NCBI GenBank assembly: GCA_039707465.1
Contig: CM077647.1
Location: 116,004,610 to 116,068,609 of the forward strand
Direction of reading: 5' to 3'
DNA length: 64,000 nucleotides
From: Rhabdophis nuchalis
Taxonomy: Eukaryota; Chordata; Lepidosauria; Squamata; Natricidae
Of this stretch, positions 50,137 through 61,855 are shown one piece after another (the stretch's first letter is position 1; the number at the start of each line of letters is the position of its first letter). The translations under genes were made by a program, and so were the position numbers. The notes beneath the pieces were generated by a model. The model was not told the origin of the DNA, searched no databases, and worked only from the letters and a program-made list of their open reading frames with translations.

Positions 50137-52150
50137 ACCTTTAGTGTCCAATTTTTAAAATCTTATTTATTAATTCAAAACCACAGCATTTTCCATCAGA
50201 AAGGATTCTTTATAATTGTAAAAACTTATTTCTTAGTCTGACACTTTCTAAAATTGAAATTTTAGTCAATCTTTTGCCTTTTATTGTTTTTAAAGTTCTT
50301 AAGCTTGTAGTTAATTTTTTTTCCATTAAGAATTTGAAGCAAACACATCTGGTGTTTTCAGACTTCTTGTTCCAAAGGTTCCTTAATAGCTGAATAATAA
50401 TAATAAGCAATTTTTGAATGTGACTAGAAAAAGAAGTATGTAAACATAGTGCCCTTTAAAGGGTGTTGATCAAAATTTGAGGAAGATGATTATTCCCTTA
50501 TCTCTCAGTGCTGAAAACCTTCCAGAGACTTCTGTTTTGCAAGGAGCAGCTATATGGAGCATTTGTAGCAGATCTCTGGTGCTCTCCTTTATCTGGAAAG
50601 TCAATCGACTTATTGGTTCTTCATTCTTCATTGCAGTTGTCAGGCTACCTTTTGCAGAGCCCTCTTCAGTTCCATTTCTTCTTCTGGAAATATTTTTAAT
50701 TGATTCTTTACCATCCAGAAACCATATGGAACAGGGCAGAACTTTCTGGATCATCAAATTCCCATCCAATCATATCAGCTACACTAAGCTATATAGTATC
50801 AGAAGACATTGATACAAACATCCCAAAATGTCTGGTAGAATAGTTAAATACAGTGGTATCATAGTAAATCAAATATATTTGATTAAAATTCATAATACCA
50901 TGAAAATACAGTTTTTCAACTCAGCTTCTTCTTCAACTGCAGCCAGTATCTCAGTTCTCTTTGATTTCCAACACTTTATATTCAAAATAACAAAGCACTT
51001 TCTTCTAACTGTTGCACCTTGCAAGCTGAAGTTTATGAATAATAGACTGAATTTGTACTAATTGGAAGTTTTAGCAAGAGTCTAGCAGCTTTAAATCACT
51101 GCAAACTGACAATAGCAACAATAATCATGTCATTTTTCCTGGTTGCTTCTGATACTTTGTTTCTTTTGTTGTCCTGTACCTCTGTGTAACTTCAGAGTAG
51201 TTCATTTTTCTAATGGAGGAAAATCTTGCATTACTCTGCCTCTTTTTCTGTTTCCTTTGATTGTCTATTTTATTTCACAAGACTTTCAAAATAAAAGGTT
51301 GTTGGTTTTGCAGATCCTGCTCATAGCAACAACTAACAATCAGATACATTAAGAACATGAATTTTGAGGCAAGACACTAGCACTTTGTTTTCTTTTTCAT
51401 TATGGAGAAGATTTGTTTTACCATATCCAGAATAGCTTGAGCATGATCACCACAAAATGACATTTTTTCACTCTCCTTCAGCAATTTAAGGTCAATGGAA
51501 ATAAAGGGGTTGAAGAATGGGAAGCATGGTAGGATGAAAGTTATTTTCATCAAAAACAAAATTAACAATGCACTGCTAGGCAAGTGAATAGAGCAATCAG
51601 AGTTTTTAAAAAAAAATCTGCATTGGACTATCCGCCAATCCTTGAGTAAACAGAAAAGTATGCTGGCATAAACTATGCAATCCCTTTGTCAATCCTTACT
51701 CTGCCATAATAAAAAGCTAATGTTCTCATGGATTTGAGGGTTTTGTTTTGTTATTTGTCAGTGAGGAAAACTACTACAATTCTCACTGTCGCATAGCTTG
51801 GGTAACAGTTGGAAAGTTTAAGGAATGGTGGGCTTACGTACGTGCAAGTGACTGAACTTACAGGTAGCTACTAACTATGCGGGGGCGGGGAGATATGAAG
51901 AGAAGCAGGAGACCTGTCCTGATGTTTGTATTAGTAGCCCCTGCTCTGCATCTGTGATTTGTTAGGCAATTCTGAACATTCATTTAACACTAAATGTTTT
52001 CAAAATAGTTTGAAAGATCATTAACATTTGTATAGGGAAGAACCAAATTTGGTAGAAGTTTTTAGAGATCTGGGACTGCCTGGGTCCAGCAGTTTTGAAG
52101 GCCACCAATATCTGCACAGCTTTACTTTGTATACCTGCACCTTAGCCTAC
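50137..52150. other. intergenic gap between RNF103 and CHMP3
   Basis: AT-rich with no gene recognised. Frames at 50470-50812 (both strands) have no family that I can name; old L1 5' sequence is possible. A GC-rich patch lies near 51880. Confidence 0.4.
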
Positions 52151-52217
52151 CAAGCCAGCAGAGGTGGGTTTCTACTGGTTCTGCCTGGTTTGGCCGAATA
52201 GGTAGTAATTCAGCCAC

Positions 52218-54650
52218 CTTTTTTTTTTAAATTCGCATTTATACCCCGCCCTTCTCCAGAAAGGACCCAGGGCGGTGCATAGGAATTAAAACATACAAGT
52301 ATAAACAAAATATAAAATTTAAAAGATATTAAACTCCCCCCCTGTGCTAAAATCAATCTAAAATCCCCAAATTAAAACTGTCTAAAAGTAGTCCCAATGG
52401 AAGGTTACGCTAGGCCGGCTTGATGGAAAAGGTGTGTATTTAGACACTGGCGGAAGAGGCGGAGGTCAGAGATAGTTCATAGTTCAGGGGGTAAGTCATT
52501 CCAAAGGGTGGGGCCCGCCACAGAGAAGGCCCTTCCCCTGGGTGTCGCCAACCGGCATCGCCCGGCTGACGGCACCCTGAGAAGGCCCTCTCTGTGGGAG
52601 TGGATCGGACGAAGGGATATATGGGGCAGGAGGCGGTCTCGCATATAACTAGGTCCTGAGCCATGGAGCGCTTTAAAGATGGTCGTCAAAACCTTGAAGC
52701 GCACCCGAAAGGCCACAGGTAGCCAGTGCAGCTCGCGCAGGAGTGGTGTTATGTGGGAGCATCTAGGGGCTCCCGTAATCACCTGCGCGGCTGCATTCTG
52801 GACTAGCTGTAGCTTTCGAGTGCACCTCAAGGGAAGCCCCATGTAGAGAGCATTACAGTAGTCAAGTCGGGATGTCACGAGTGCTTGAGTGACTGTGCGA
52901 AGGGCAGCCCGGTCCAGTAAGGGGCGCAATTGGCGCATCAGGCGTACCTGATGGAACACCCCCCTGGCCACGGCTGCCACATGGTCCTCCATGGACAGCC
53001 GGGAATCCAGGAGGACACCCAAATTGCGCACCCTCTCCACGGGGGCCAGTGTTTCGCCCCCAATGGCCAGAGTTGGAGTTACCTGGCTGAACCGGGGTGC
53101 CGGAAACCACAGCCACTCAGTCTTGGATGGGTTGAGCTTGACTTTGTTACTACCCATCCAGATCCGTACGGCTTCCAAACACCGGGACAACACCTCGGCA
53201 GCATCGTTGGGGTGGTCTGGGGTGGATATGTACAGCTGAGTATCATCAGCGTACAGATGATATCCCACCCCAAAACCACGGATGATCTCGCCCAGCGGCT
53301 TCATATGTGTTGAACAGGAGGGGCGAGAGGACCGACCCCTGAGGAATCCCACATAAGAGGGGCCTCGAGGCCGACCTCTGCCCCCGTCAACACATATTGC
53401 GACCGACCAGAGAGGTAGGACAAGAACCACCGTAAAACAGTGCCTCCCAGCCCCAACCCCCCCAGTCGGCGCAATAGGATACCATGGTCGATGGTATCAA
53501 AAGCCGCTGAGAGGTCTAATAGGACTAGGATAGAGGAATATCCCCTATCCCGCGCCCTCCAGAGATCATCCACCAACGCGACCAATGCCGTCTCGGTGCT
53601 GTGACCGGGTCGGAAGCCGGACTGGCGCGGGTCTAGATAATCAATTTCCTCCAGGTGTCGCGGAAACTGTTGGGCCACCACACTCTCTACAACCTTCGCT
53701 AAAAAGTGAAGGTTGGAGACCGGACGGTAATTCTCCAATAATTCTGGGTCCAGGGAAGGCTTCTTGAGGAGGGGCCTCACTACCGCCTCTTTCAAGACGG
53801 CAGGCAAGGACCCCTCACTCAAAGAAGCATTCACAATATCCTGGAGCCAGCCTCGTGTCGTCTTCCAGGATGCCAGTACAAGCCAGGAGGGACACGGGTC
53901 CAATAAACATGTGGTAGCCTTAAGTCTCTTTGACAACCTGTCCATATCCTCGGTCAAGTCAAACCCCTCCCAAGATGGTGTCTCAAGAACAGCCTAAGGA
54001 CGATCCGACCAGACCACTCTCGATGGAGGGCAACTCATTCCGAATTCGAGCGATTTTATCCTGCAGATATGTCCCAAATTCCTCTGCACATCCCTGCAAA
54101 GGGGCTTCCCGCGGCCTCTGGTGAAGGAGGGAGCGGGTCACCCCAAACAGGGCGGCAGGGCGGTTATCTGCGGATGCAATAAGGGTGGCACAATACTTAC
54201 GTTTGGCCACCCTTATCGCCACTAAGTCCTAATATGGGCTCTCACTAGTGTTCGGTTGGCTTCGGAGCGAGAGGATCTCCACCTGCTCTCTAGGCGTCTC
54301 TTATGGCGTTTCATCTCCCTCAGCTCCTCGGTAAACCAAGGAGACTGGGTGATTCGGCGCCGCAAGAGAGGCCGCAAGGGCGCGACTCGGTCCAAGGCCC
54401 ACGCGGCCGCACTCAGCCATGCGGCCACTAGGTCCTCAGTCGAGTCGTGGGGCAAGGCCACAGTATTGGCCCAAGCTCCCTCTGGAACCTTACCGGGTCC
54501 ATCAGGAGCCTGGGGCGGAACCATCTGGGAATCTCAGGTTCCGCCTCCCCGTAGTGGTGTGTGGCGATTGGAAAGTCCAGCCGGAGGAGAGCGTGATCTG
54601 TCCATGACAAGGGTGAAATGACTAAATCCCCTATTCCCAAAGCGTCCAAA
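52218..54650 (-). mobile_element. L2-type LINE copy, 5'-truncated in the endonuclease
   Basis: Minus strand. It starts inside the endonuclease (GIGDLVISPLSWTDHALLRL at about 54640) and runs through RT and C-terminus to the 3' UTR with GCACCGCCCTGGGTCC, GGGCGGGGTATAAATGCG and an A-rich tail at 52218-52230. It is closely related to the copy at 39.5-43.2 kb but lacks that copy's duplication. Confidence 0.88.
52477..54524 (-). pseudogene. L2-type LINE ORF2 (RT and C-terminus) with frameshifts
   Basis: Three frames cover it: 54524-54222 plus 54222-53983 (linker and fingers, FTEELREMKRHKRRLESRWR), 53957-53301 (RKLL.. ENYRPVSNLHFLAKVVE, SGFRPGHSTETALVALVDDL, LVLLDLSAAFDTIDHGILL with the first catalytic Asp) and 53430-52477 (HLYADDTQLYIS, the intact YADD box, NPSKTEWLWF, RNLGVLLDSRLSMEDHVAAV, GRAFSVAGPTLWNDLPPEL). 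Small indels between the frames abolish function. Confidence 0.83.
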
Positions 54651-54815
54651 CTGCTTCTATCGGTGGCACCAAAGTGGCGCCATCTTGTTTTTTGCTTCTG
54701 CGCATGTGTAGAAGCAATTTTTTATCTACTGTGCATGCGCATGTAGTGCGTGCATGAAGTGCTTCCCTGAGCAAACTGGCAGTAAAAGAATCCGGAACCC
54801 ATCCCTGCAAGCCAG

Positions 54816-55918
54816 CCTATTGTGATTTATTCAGGGATGCTGATCAAAGATTATAAAAAAAATATCAAATTTATTCAGCAAATCATGCTTAAGCCATTTA
54901 TAACTTCAAATGGCTATGAACTCAGTACGTCTTTCCATGATAAAAGCCTCTTACGACTAATCTCTGTACTTTAAATGTACACCACTTTTAAAGACACGCT
55001 TTGCTGATTTTCAGCTATAATGGAAAAGAATACAACCTGCCAGATATTAATAGTAAAATACAAACGTACAGATATCAGCATAAAGCTTTTATCTGGCAAA
55101 TAACATGTTAAATTTGATGCTGGGGAAGAAAATGCTAGAAATGAGACATTAAAAATAGGTGAATTCTGAATAACAATTTCTATCAATTATGGCAAGAGAT
55201 TTGCTCATCTGACTTTCTATTTTTCAGGAGTCAACGTCAGAGAAATAAAAAATAATAGTGGAATAAGCTTTATTTGATATACATGAGATGAACACGGCAA
55301 TTTAAAGAATAATAAGAGACAGATTGGAAATGTCTGGGGGACTGGGAAGGTTTGTCTGGAAGTGAGTTTGATTTTTGTATTTTTTGCAGAAAGGCTATAA
55401 TATAAAGATAGCAATTTAACACAAAAATGTTAAAATGATTAATACTGAAAATTATTGCTCTTTTAAATAATTTATTTTTGTGAATTTGTTTTTAAATGTG
55501 TACTTACAAATAATACATTATTGAACAGAGGTATGCTGAAAAAAATCTGAAGAAACATATAAATAAAACAATTATTTTTGTTGAAATTTCTATGTTCACC
55601 CAAATCTTATGTTAAACATTGCAGAAATATACTTTTGAGGACAAACATCTGGTTTTTGTGCTTGCAAACAAAAATTAATATTAATTTAAATGTTCAAATG
55701 TTGTAAAGGAAAGCTATAACTCTACTAATACATATTCATTATTTCAACATACAAGGCAACCAAATGATTCTGTCATAAACATTAGCATCATGTTTATTTT
55801 ACTTCACTGCACTAACATTTAAACTAAAACTTCAAACCACACGGTCTGTTTGTGACTAACATTTAAATGGCAAGCAGTAATACATAAGAAGTTACAAAGG
55901 AACATTATTAGTATACAG
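54816..55918. other. RNF103: RNF103 3' UTR and downstream
   Basis: AT-rich, without repeats that I recognise. Minus-strand AATAAA signals occur near 55275, 55468 and 55794; I cannot tell which is used. Confidence 0.45.
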
Positions 55919-57455
55919 TTAAGACAGGCTGTGATTTGATAAGAGCTGATGATGTACATATGGCTTCTTTTTCTTGTAAGATGCCCATCTACAGACAGGG
56001 CAGCAATGTCGCCCCCCTACTAGCCACATCACAATGCAATTCTGGTGAAAGACATGGCCACATGGTAAGCCCATTAATAGACACCCATTTATGAAATTCT
56101 CTAGACATACAACACATTCGGTACAGTGCAACATACCAGCCGGCCAAGCTGACCAGTCAGGCTCCAAATCATCTCTAGTACTGTATGATTCATATGACTT
56201 GGCTTTGGCACATGAACAGGTCTCAGCATTGCAAAAAACTTCTCCTTGGCAAGGATTTAGAAGGGTTCTTCTCTCATCCTCAAATAACTCTTTATCATTA
56301 TTTGGAATATCTTTGCATTCACTATCTGAGTCATTTTCACTTTGGGAGAGTTCCATCATTTCCTCTTCTGAGTGTCCATCAAAACATTTAAATCGCCACA
56401 CAGGTAAATTTTTGATATAATCAGTTGGTATCAGAGGATGAAGCCACAAATCAGGGAAAGCTAAGCGGTCAAGAAAGAGATCTGGGTCTTCATCCCAGTC
56501 AGATTCAAAGGGGAAATGCTGAAAAGATGTGATTGGATGGAATAGATAACTGGTGTACCAGTCCCAAAGGCTTGACAGCCACTCTAAGTTATTGGCATTT
56601 ATTTCATCACTGTTATTATGTCGTCTTTTTTTCTCAAAATAATCAATTAATAAACCATGTCCCAGATATGTGCTGAGGAACAAGGCAGGGTGTGATGAGT
56701 AGAACATCCAGTCAGCTCTTACCCACGAAGCAAGGGTTGTTGTATTAGAATAACGGAACAGTTTTAAACTATATTCGTAGAAGCTATCTAAATAAGGTAA
56801 TTGCAAAAAACCCAGAACTGGTAGCCAGGAAATGATTAAAAGAGAATTGTAAGTCCCTAGAGTGCTTATAAGAATAACAAAGCGCTTTATAGTAGCACCT
56901 TGGGTGATAAATAAGTCCATCCATGCCATCAAATTAACTAAGACTAAACTTAAAACAAATAAATCATTAACTTCAGGTTGTAAAGATCGCAGGAAGGAGT
57001 CCATAGCATGAAGTGATATAAATTCACCAGTATTATTTCCATATCTGTAAATACCTTCAGGAGTTCTAAGAATATAAGATGGTGTCTTATAGATGCCCAT
57101 TTCTGCAATGTGACTCTTGTTGTCCCAGTTTTCTACATTCACAAAAATAAACTCAACTCTGCCAGTAAATTTCACACTTAGTGCAGAAAAGAAAGCTGGA
57201 GGCTGGTCTAATTTAGCAAACAAATATATTTTCACTCTATACTGGTAACTTTTATTCCATTCTTCTTTCAGGTGTTCTGATTTGAATATTGTTTTGATTC
57301 GAGAAGCAGCATGGGCTGTTATCCATTTGAAAATATGTTCCGTTTCAATTTTACGTCCATTATATTCTTTAAGCATTACTTTCCCTTTGGATGTACTTGT
57401 TTGTGGAACTGACATAATTAGCGTAGACCTTACCCAACCTCTTCTTCTGCAGTAT
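55919..57455 (-). CDS. RNF103: RNF103 coding exon 4 (terminal)
   Basis: 1537 nt. TTTCTTTGTAG acceptor, then A completes Arg and YCRRRGWVRSTLIMSVPQTS follows, through the membrane segments and RING to NHSLS-stop. An ATG-initiated ORF scan starts at 57415, but conservation and the acceptor place the exon start 40 nt upstream. Confidence 0.97.
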
Positions 57456-60240
57456 CTACAAAGAAAACATTCAGTTAAACTAAATAGTAGTTTAAAAACA
57501 CTTCTTATAGCTTAATGATATATTAATCTGTATTAATCTGGAGATGTAACATTTCTAATATATGCAGGTCCCCATTAATAGTCATTTCAACAGAACTGGA
57601 GAAAACCCCACAAAAAAATTGAGTTCAGAATTCCTGAATTTATTTAATTGGAGTAGTGAGTAGTTTTGTTATGAAATGGGAAGGAGTAAACTGTTGTCCA
57701 CGACTTGGCAAATGCCTATTTTCAAAAACAAACTTACCTTATTAAAGCTGTTTAAAAAGTGGAATATATCATAAGAATAGAGACATGGCAACAAGGATTC
57801 AAAACAAGGCATTAAGGAAGTATCAGGGAGCTGACAAAGACAAGAGGAGGATGGGAAGAGAAGAAGAAATGAAAGGTGCACAGAAAAAAAATAGGGAGAC
57901 TGGGAGAAATGGTTACAGTGAAGTGCAGCAAAGTGACTACAGTAATGGAGGAAGGAAAGGCAGCAGCAGGCATCAAAACCAAGATGTCTGAATTAAAAAG
58001 AATACTTCGGTAGCTAGATTCCTGAAAAGAAACTGAAGATGAATATAATCAACCAACCCCAAACATGCTCAGCTATAGAAGGGTATGAATAGAGGCACTG
58101 AAGAAATGAGGAGAGACATAACTGGGATGAGAGCAACATTTTGGAAGAGCACAGAAAATACATTATGGGGCCTGAATTGGGTGCAAAACTGTTGTCGTAC
58201 ATTTTCAATTTTTCAAGGGAAAATGAATTGGAGAAAGGATTAAATGATCAAAGAAGGTTGAATGAGATAATAATGGTCCATGAGCCATGAAGTAATCTTA
58301 TTTTCTTCTAAAAGTTGATTAATGCTGAACTAAATTAGTGGCATGCTGACAGATGAACATTGCTTTTTTTTTACAATTCGGAATTGCAATTGATAATATC
58401 CCCTTAATGGAAAAATAACTCTTCCCCTCTCTGAGACCATTCCAAAATCTGATAACACTACAGGTTTCCATCCAAAACATAAAGAAATAGCAAGGATCGC
58501 TTCATTCATTCTTGCTATTTTGGATTTCTTCCACAATCTCATAGAAGATCATATCTTTAACCCTGGCACATCTTCATGTCTGGAATAATGATGTAATACA
58601 CAGATAAAGGACAATATGGCAAATAATCCTTATTGTATTTTGCTTTGGTAAGAGTCCTTGTTGAAAGTCACGTTATTTAGTCAATATTTTGAAACACAGA
58701 ATAGTTTCAAAGATAAATGGTAGTTTGCTTGATTCTTAATAAAAAATTAATACTGCAACCTAAAATTTAATTTCCAAAATTTGATACTGGTAAAGTGTAG
58801 ATGCCTATTACTTATCACCAAACAATCCCTTCCCCATTATTTTTTCTTCTAGTTGGCTACAATATTTCTGAGAACATACCTGGGGTCACTGGAACAATTA
58901 AAAGTGCCTGTACGTATACCAAACCTTGAAACTTTTTTCACCATTTTTTCCCAGTGAACTTTTCCCATTAAAGGGCTCCTGTCATTTGCTATGACCTATA
59001 TTAAAAAAAGAAAAAGAAAATGAAGCTTAAATGATCAAAGATTCTACATATTTTATAATAGTCTATCTTAAAAATGCCTCTGTATGCTAATGTCGTTGCA
59101 TAAAGATGAGCCTCCCGCTGCTGGCCGCCACTCTAGTCACTGCGACTTGGCTTTCCTATGGCCCCTCCGGATTGTCTGCCTTCCCCCCATGCCCGTGCCT
59201 CTGTCTACTGTTTGCACAGATACTCAACTCACATGTGCTGTTTGGGATGTGGCTGCTGCCAGACACCATCAGCCAGCATGCACTCACCACCTCCTATGCT
59301 TGCCATGCCCACCCCCTTCCCTGGGGCTTATTTTTGGGGGAGAGTTTATAGGTGCACACATAAAAAAACAGGCTGGAACTTATTTTCAGGGTAGGTGATA
59401 TTTTCGGGGAAACATGGTAAATTAAAAACTATCGATTCCAATTCAAATATTTGGAAAAGCTCTTCTTTATTTAACAGAATAATCTAGGTGTCAACATAGG
59501 GAAGGATGAATGGAAGAGCACTAACTATTTTTAATGAATACCACCCTGGAATTTTTTATGAATACTATACTGCTGTTTGCAGTATGTTTTTTTCTAAGTT
59601 TAAAACACTTTGATTTTTTCTGAACAGAACCTGGGCTGTTGCAGTATCTTTTATCTCTCCATACTTAGAATTTTCTATTAATCCCTCCTTTAAAATGAAG
59701 CATAATCCCTAGTGATTAGATGAACATGTCAATGTTACTTCATTGGCAATAACTTATAATTGATTTCTCATTCTTATGGAATTCTTTTTTCAACTTCCTT
59801 AGTCTAGCCAAGAGGGTTGGGATTTTCTGGCTTGCCACTGATTTTTTTTTTAAATATCACTAATGAATTATTAAGTAGTATTATGGAATCTTCAATTGTC
59901 TTCATATTCCTCACGAGTTGAATGTTTTTAATACTGCCAACATTTGTGCAAACTAACATCCTTACAAAAAGTACTTGAGTTAAATGGAATAATGGGAAAC
60001 ATTTCAATACCTTGAATCAATATCAGTTTATAAAACATTGAGATATAATCCTCCATTTTCAGAGCACTATAAACTTACTCAAAATGAACACATGTAATAC
60101 CTGTACTAGCCAGATGCCATCTTTTGTGTCTTCTACCAATTCATAAAAGTGCATTTCACCACTGAAGTTTGTACTGGAAACAGATTCAGAGGCTTCCTCT
60201 TCCTTGAGAGCAGAATAAAGTTCACCTTCCATAAGGTCTC
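55919..60240 (-). CDS. RNF103: RNF103, RING-H2 E3 ubiquitin ligase (exons 2-4, partial)
   Basis: Three exons (60240-60101, 58995-58880, 57455-55919) join in frame. RNF103 (KF-1) is a multi-pass ER membrane E3 ligase acting in ER-associated degradation. Seen here: the lumenal thioredoxin-like N-terminal region (GEMHFYELVEDTKDGIWLVQ, HIFKWITAHAASRIKTIF), hydrophobic membrane segments (LFVLSLVLVNLMAWMDLFI; FVILISTLGTYNSLLIISWL and following), an acidic cytosolic linker, and a C-terminal RING-H2. The RING ligands lie about 65 residues from the end: C-x2-C, C-x-H, H-x2-C, C-x2-C within CVVCLENFINGCLLMGLPCG and HVFHQNCIVMWLVGGRHCCP. All eight are intact. The first coding exon, with the signal-anchor, is not in 60241-64000 and should lie to the right. 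The acidic linker is shorter than in human. Same-strand neighbour upstream of CHMP3, as in human. Confidence 0.97.
57456..58879. other. RNF103 intron 3
   Basis: No exon or classified repeat. A purine-rich stretch at 57785-57990 gives a spurious open frame. Confidence 0.5.
58880..58995 (-). CDS. RNF103: RNF103 coding exon 3
   Basis: 116 nt: VIANDRSPLMGKVHWEKMVK then KVSRFGIRTGTFNCSSDP plus two bases of Arg. Acceptor TTAATATAG, donor GTATGT. It has no ORF-scan support but clear homology and phase. Confidence 0.95.
59070..59425. mobile_element. repeat with ACCATGTTTCC terminus, inverted relative to 19648
   Basis: GGGGCTTATTTTTGGGGG and GGAACTTATTTTCAGGGTAG, then TATTTTCGGGGAAACATGGTA, match the terminal block at 19648-19700 in reverse complement. 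The GC-rich interior yields non-coding frames. The left end is undefined. It lies in RNF103 intron 2. Confidence 0.45.
60101..60240 (-). CDS. RNF103: RNF103 coding exon 2
   Basis: 140 nt: GA completes Gly, then DLMEGELYSALKEEEASESV, SSTNFSGEMHFYELVEDTKD and GIWLVQ. Acceptor TTTTTCAG, donor GTATTA. Confidence 0.96.
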
Positions 60241-61414
60241 CTGAAAAATAAAACAAAAGGTACCAGTAGAGTAACTCTAAAGGTCATTAGTCAAAAGGGC
60301 AATGTCACAAAAAGTAAATCAAGATTATAAATTATATTTTAAAAGAGCTGGTGAAAAGCTAACAAATATATTTGTTCACATCTTATTTGGTAATTATAGT
60401 GGATCTAACGATCTGCAGATACCTGATGATTCTTAATTATTTTATTACGCTATAAAATTAATGTCTTCCAACATAAGGCAGAGCAATGAGATTCAGGTTG
60501 GGAGAGGGACTTACACATGTCTTTCCCCCTAATCTGGGTAGGTTGAATTTATCAATTTAGTAAATTTATATAGTTGACCATAGGGGTATGTACTAGCACA
60601 CTGTACTTCAAAACCTCTTTGGTTAGTTAATCTGGTTTAGACATGAAATTGGAGTCATTTTACTTAAAAATTGCATCCTGGGAAAAGGGATAGTTCTGTT
60701 TCATTCATTCAGATTGCAGATGAAGAGAACATACCCATATTTAAGAACACGGGTCTTAATATGTCTATTCCAGATAGAACCTTCCCCCCTGAAGCAATTA
60801 CACCTAGATACCTTGAACCTTAGGTGGAAAGGATGGACATTCCAGGAAGGGATTGAGTAAGTTATGGGTTTGTGAGAAACACCTGAAGGAGAAAATAAAT
60901 AATCAAACAGCTTGGCTTAACAAAATTGCTTAGAGATGCTTAAATGTTTAGCCAAATGCTTGAAGCTATAAAAATTCAAGTAGCTTACTAAAGGCTGAAA
61001 CTGCAAACCCCTAGGACTAAGTATTACTGGAAGGGAATACTGACTCTCTCTGTAGGGAAAGGGAGGGAGTACTGGCTCCCTCAATAGTACTGGCTAGGCA
61101 TCAAGCTTGCTGACAAAATAAACCAAAGACTAAAAATATAAGTTTGCTATGAGTATGGTTTTGGGTGAATCTGTTGGTAAGGAATACTATCTTTTTCCTG
61201 TAAAACAAGATTACTATATAAACTTTGCTTCATCCTTTTCTTAATGGACAGAACTTTGTATTCTCCCCCATATGCAGCTGAAAAAACCTGGCTCCAGAAG
61301 ATGGTGTATCTCCACTGGTCAATTGGGTAGGGGCTATCTCTTTTTATGTTACCCAGACAATAATTACTTCAAACATCAACAATAATCTATATTATTCTAT
61401 AAATATATATTTAT
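60241..61414. other. RNF103 intron 1, no feature recognised
   Basis: No exon matching the RNF103 N-terminus was found here or further right in the window. Confidence 0.5.
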
Positions 61415-61855
61415 ATTTATTCAATTTATACCCCGCCCTTCTCCAAACGGACCCAGGGTGGCGCACAGGAAAATTAAAATACATACAAAACATCATATAA
61501 AATTTAAAAAACTAATTCAATGGATCCTGTGCTAAAAACCAGATTAAAATCCCCAAATTTAAAAACTATCTAAAAGTCAGTATAGGGGCTACGCTAGGCC
61601 GGCTAGATGGAACAAATGTGTCTTAAGACACTTGCGGAAGAGGCGGAGGTCAGAGATGGTGCGAAGTTCAGGGGGTAAGTCGTTCCAAAGGGCTGGACCT
61701 GCCACAGAGAAGGCTCTCCCCCTGGGTGTCGCCAGTCGGCATTGTCCGGCCGACGGCACCCTGAGGAGGCCCTCTCTGTGGGAGCGTATTGGTCTGAGGG
61801 ATGTATGGGGCAGGAGGCGGTCTCGCATATAACTAGGCCCCGAGCCAAAGTAGAA
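61415..61855 (-). mobile_element. L2-type LINE, 5'-truncated
   Basis: Minus strand: MRDRLLPHTSLRPIRSHREG, RVPSAGQCRLATPRGRAFSV, GPALWNDLPPELRTISDLRL, then the 3' UTR ending with TGCGCCACCCTGGGTCC and GGGCGGGGTATAAATTG. The last 79 codons are still open, so it is a young fragment. Confidence 0.83.

Larger units (their letters stand above)
52159..54807. mobile_element. hAT-type MITE split by an L2-type LINE
   Basis: The left part 52159-52217 begins CAGAGGTGGGTTTCTACTGG. The right part, about 54652-54807, ends CGGAACCCATCCCTG, the inverted counterpart. A perfect 8-bp duplication caagccag flanks the whole (52151-52158, 54808-54815). The LINE between the halves therefore inserted later. Confidence 0.82.
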
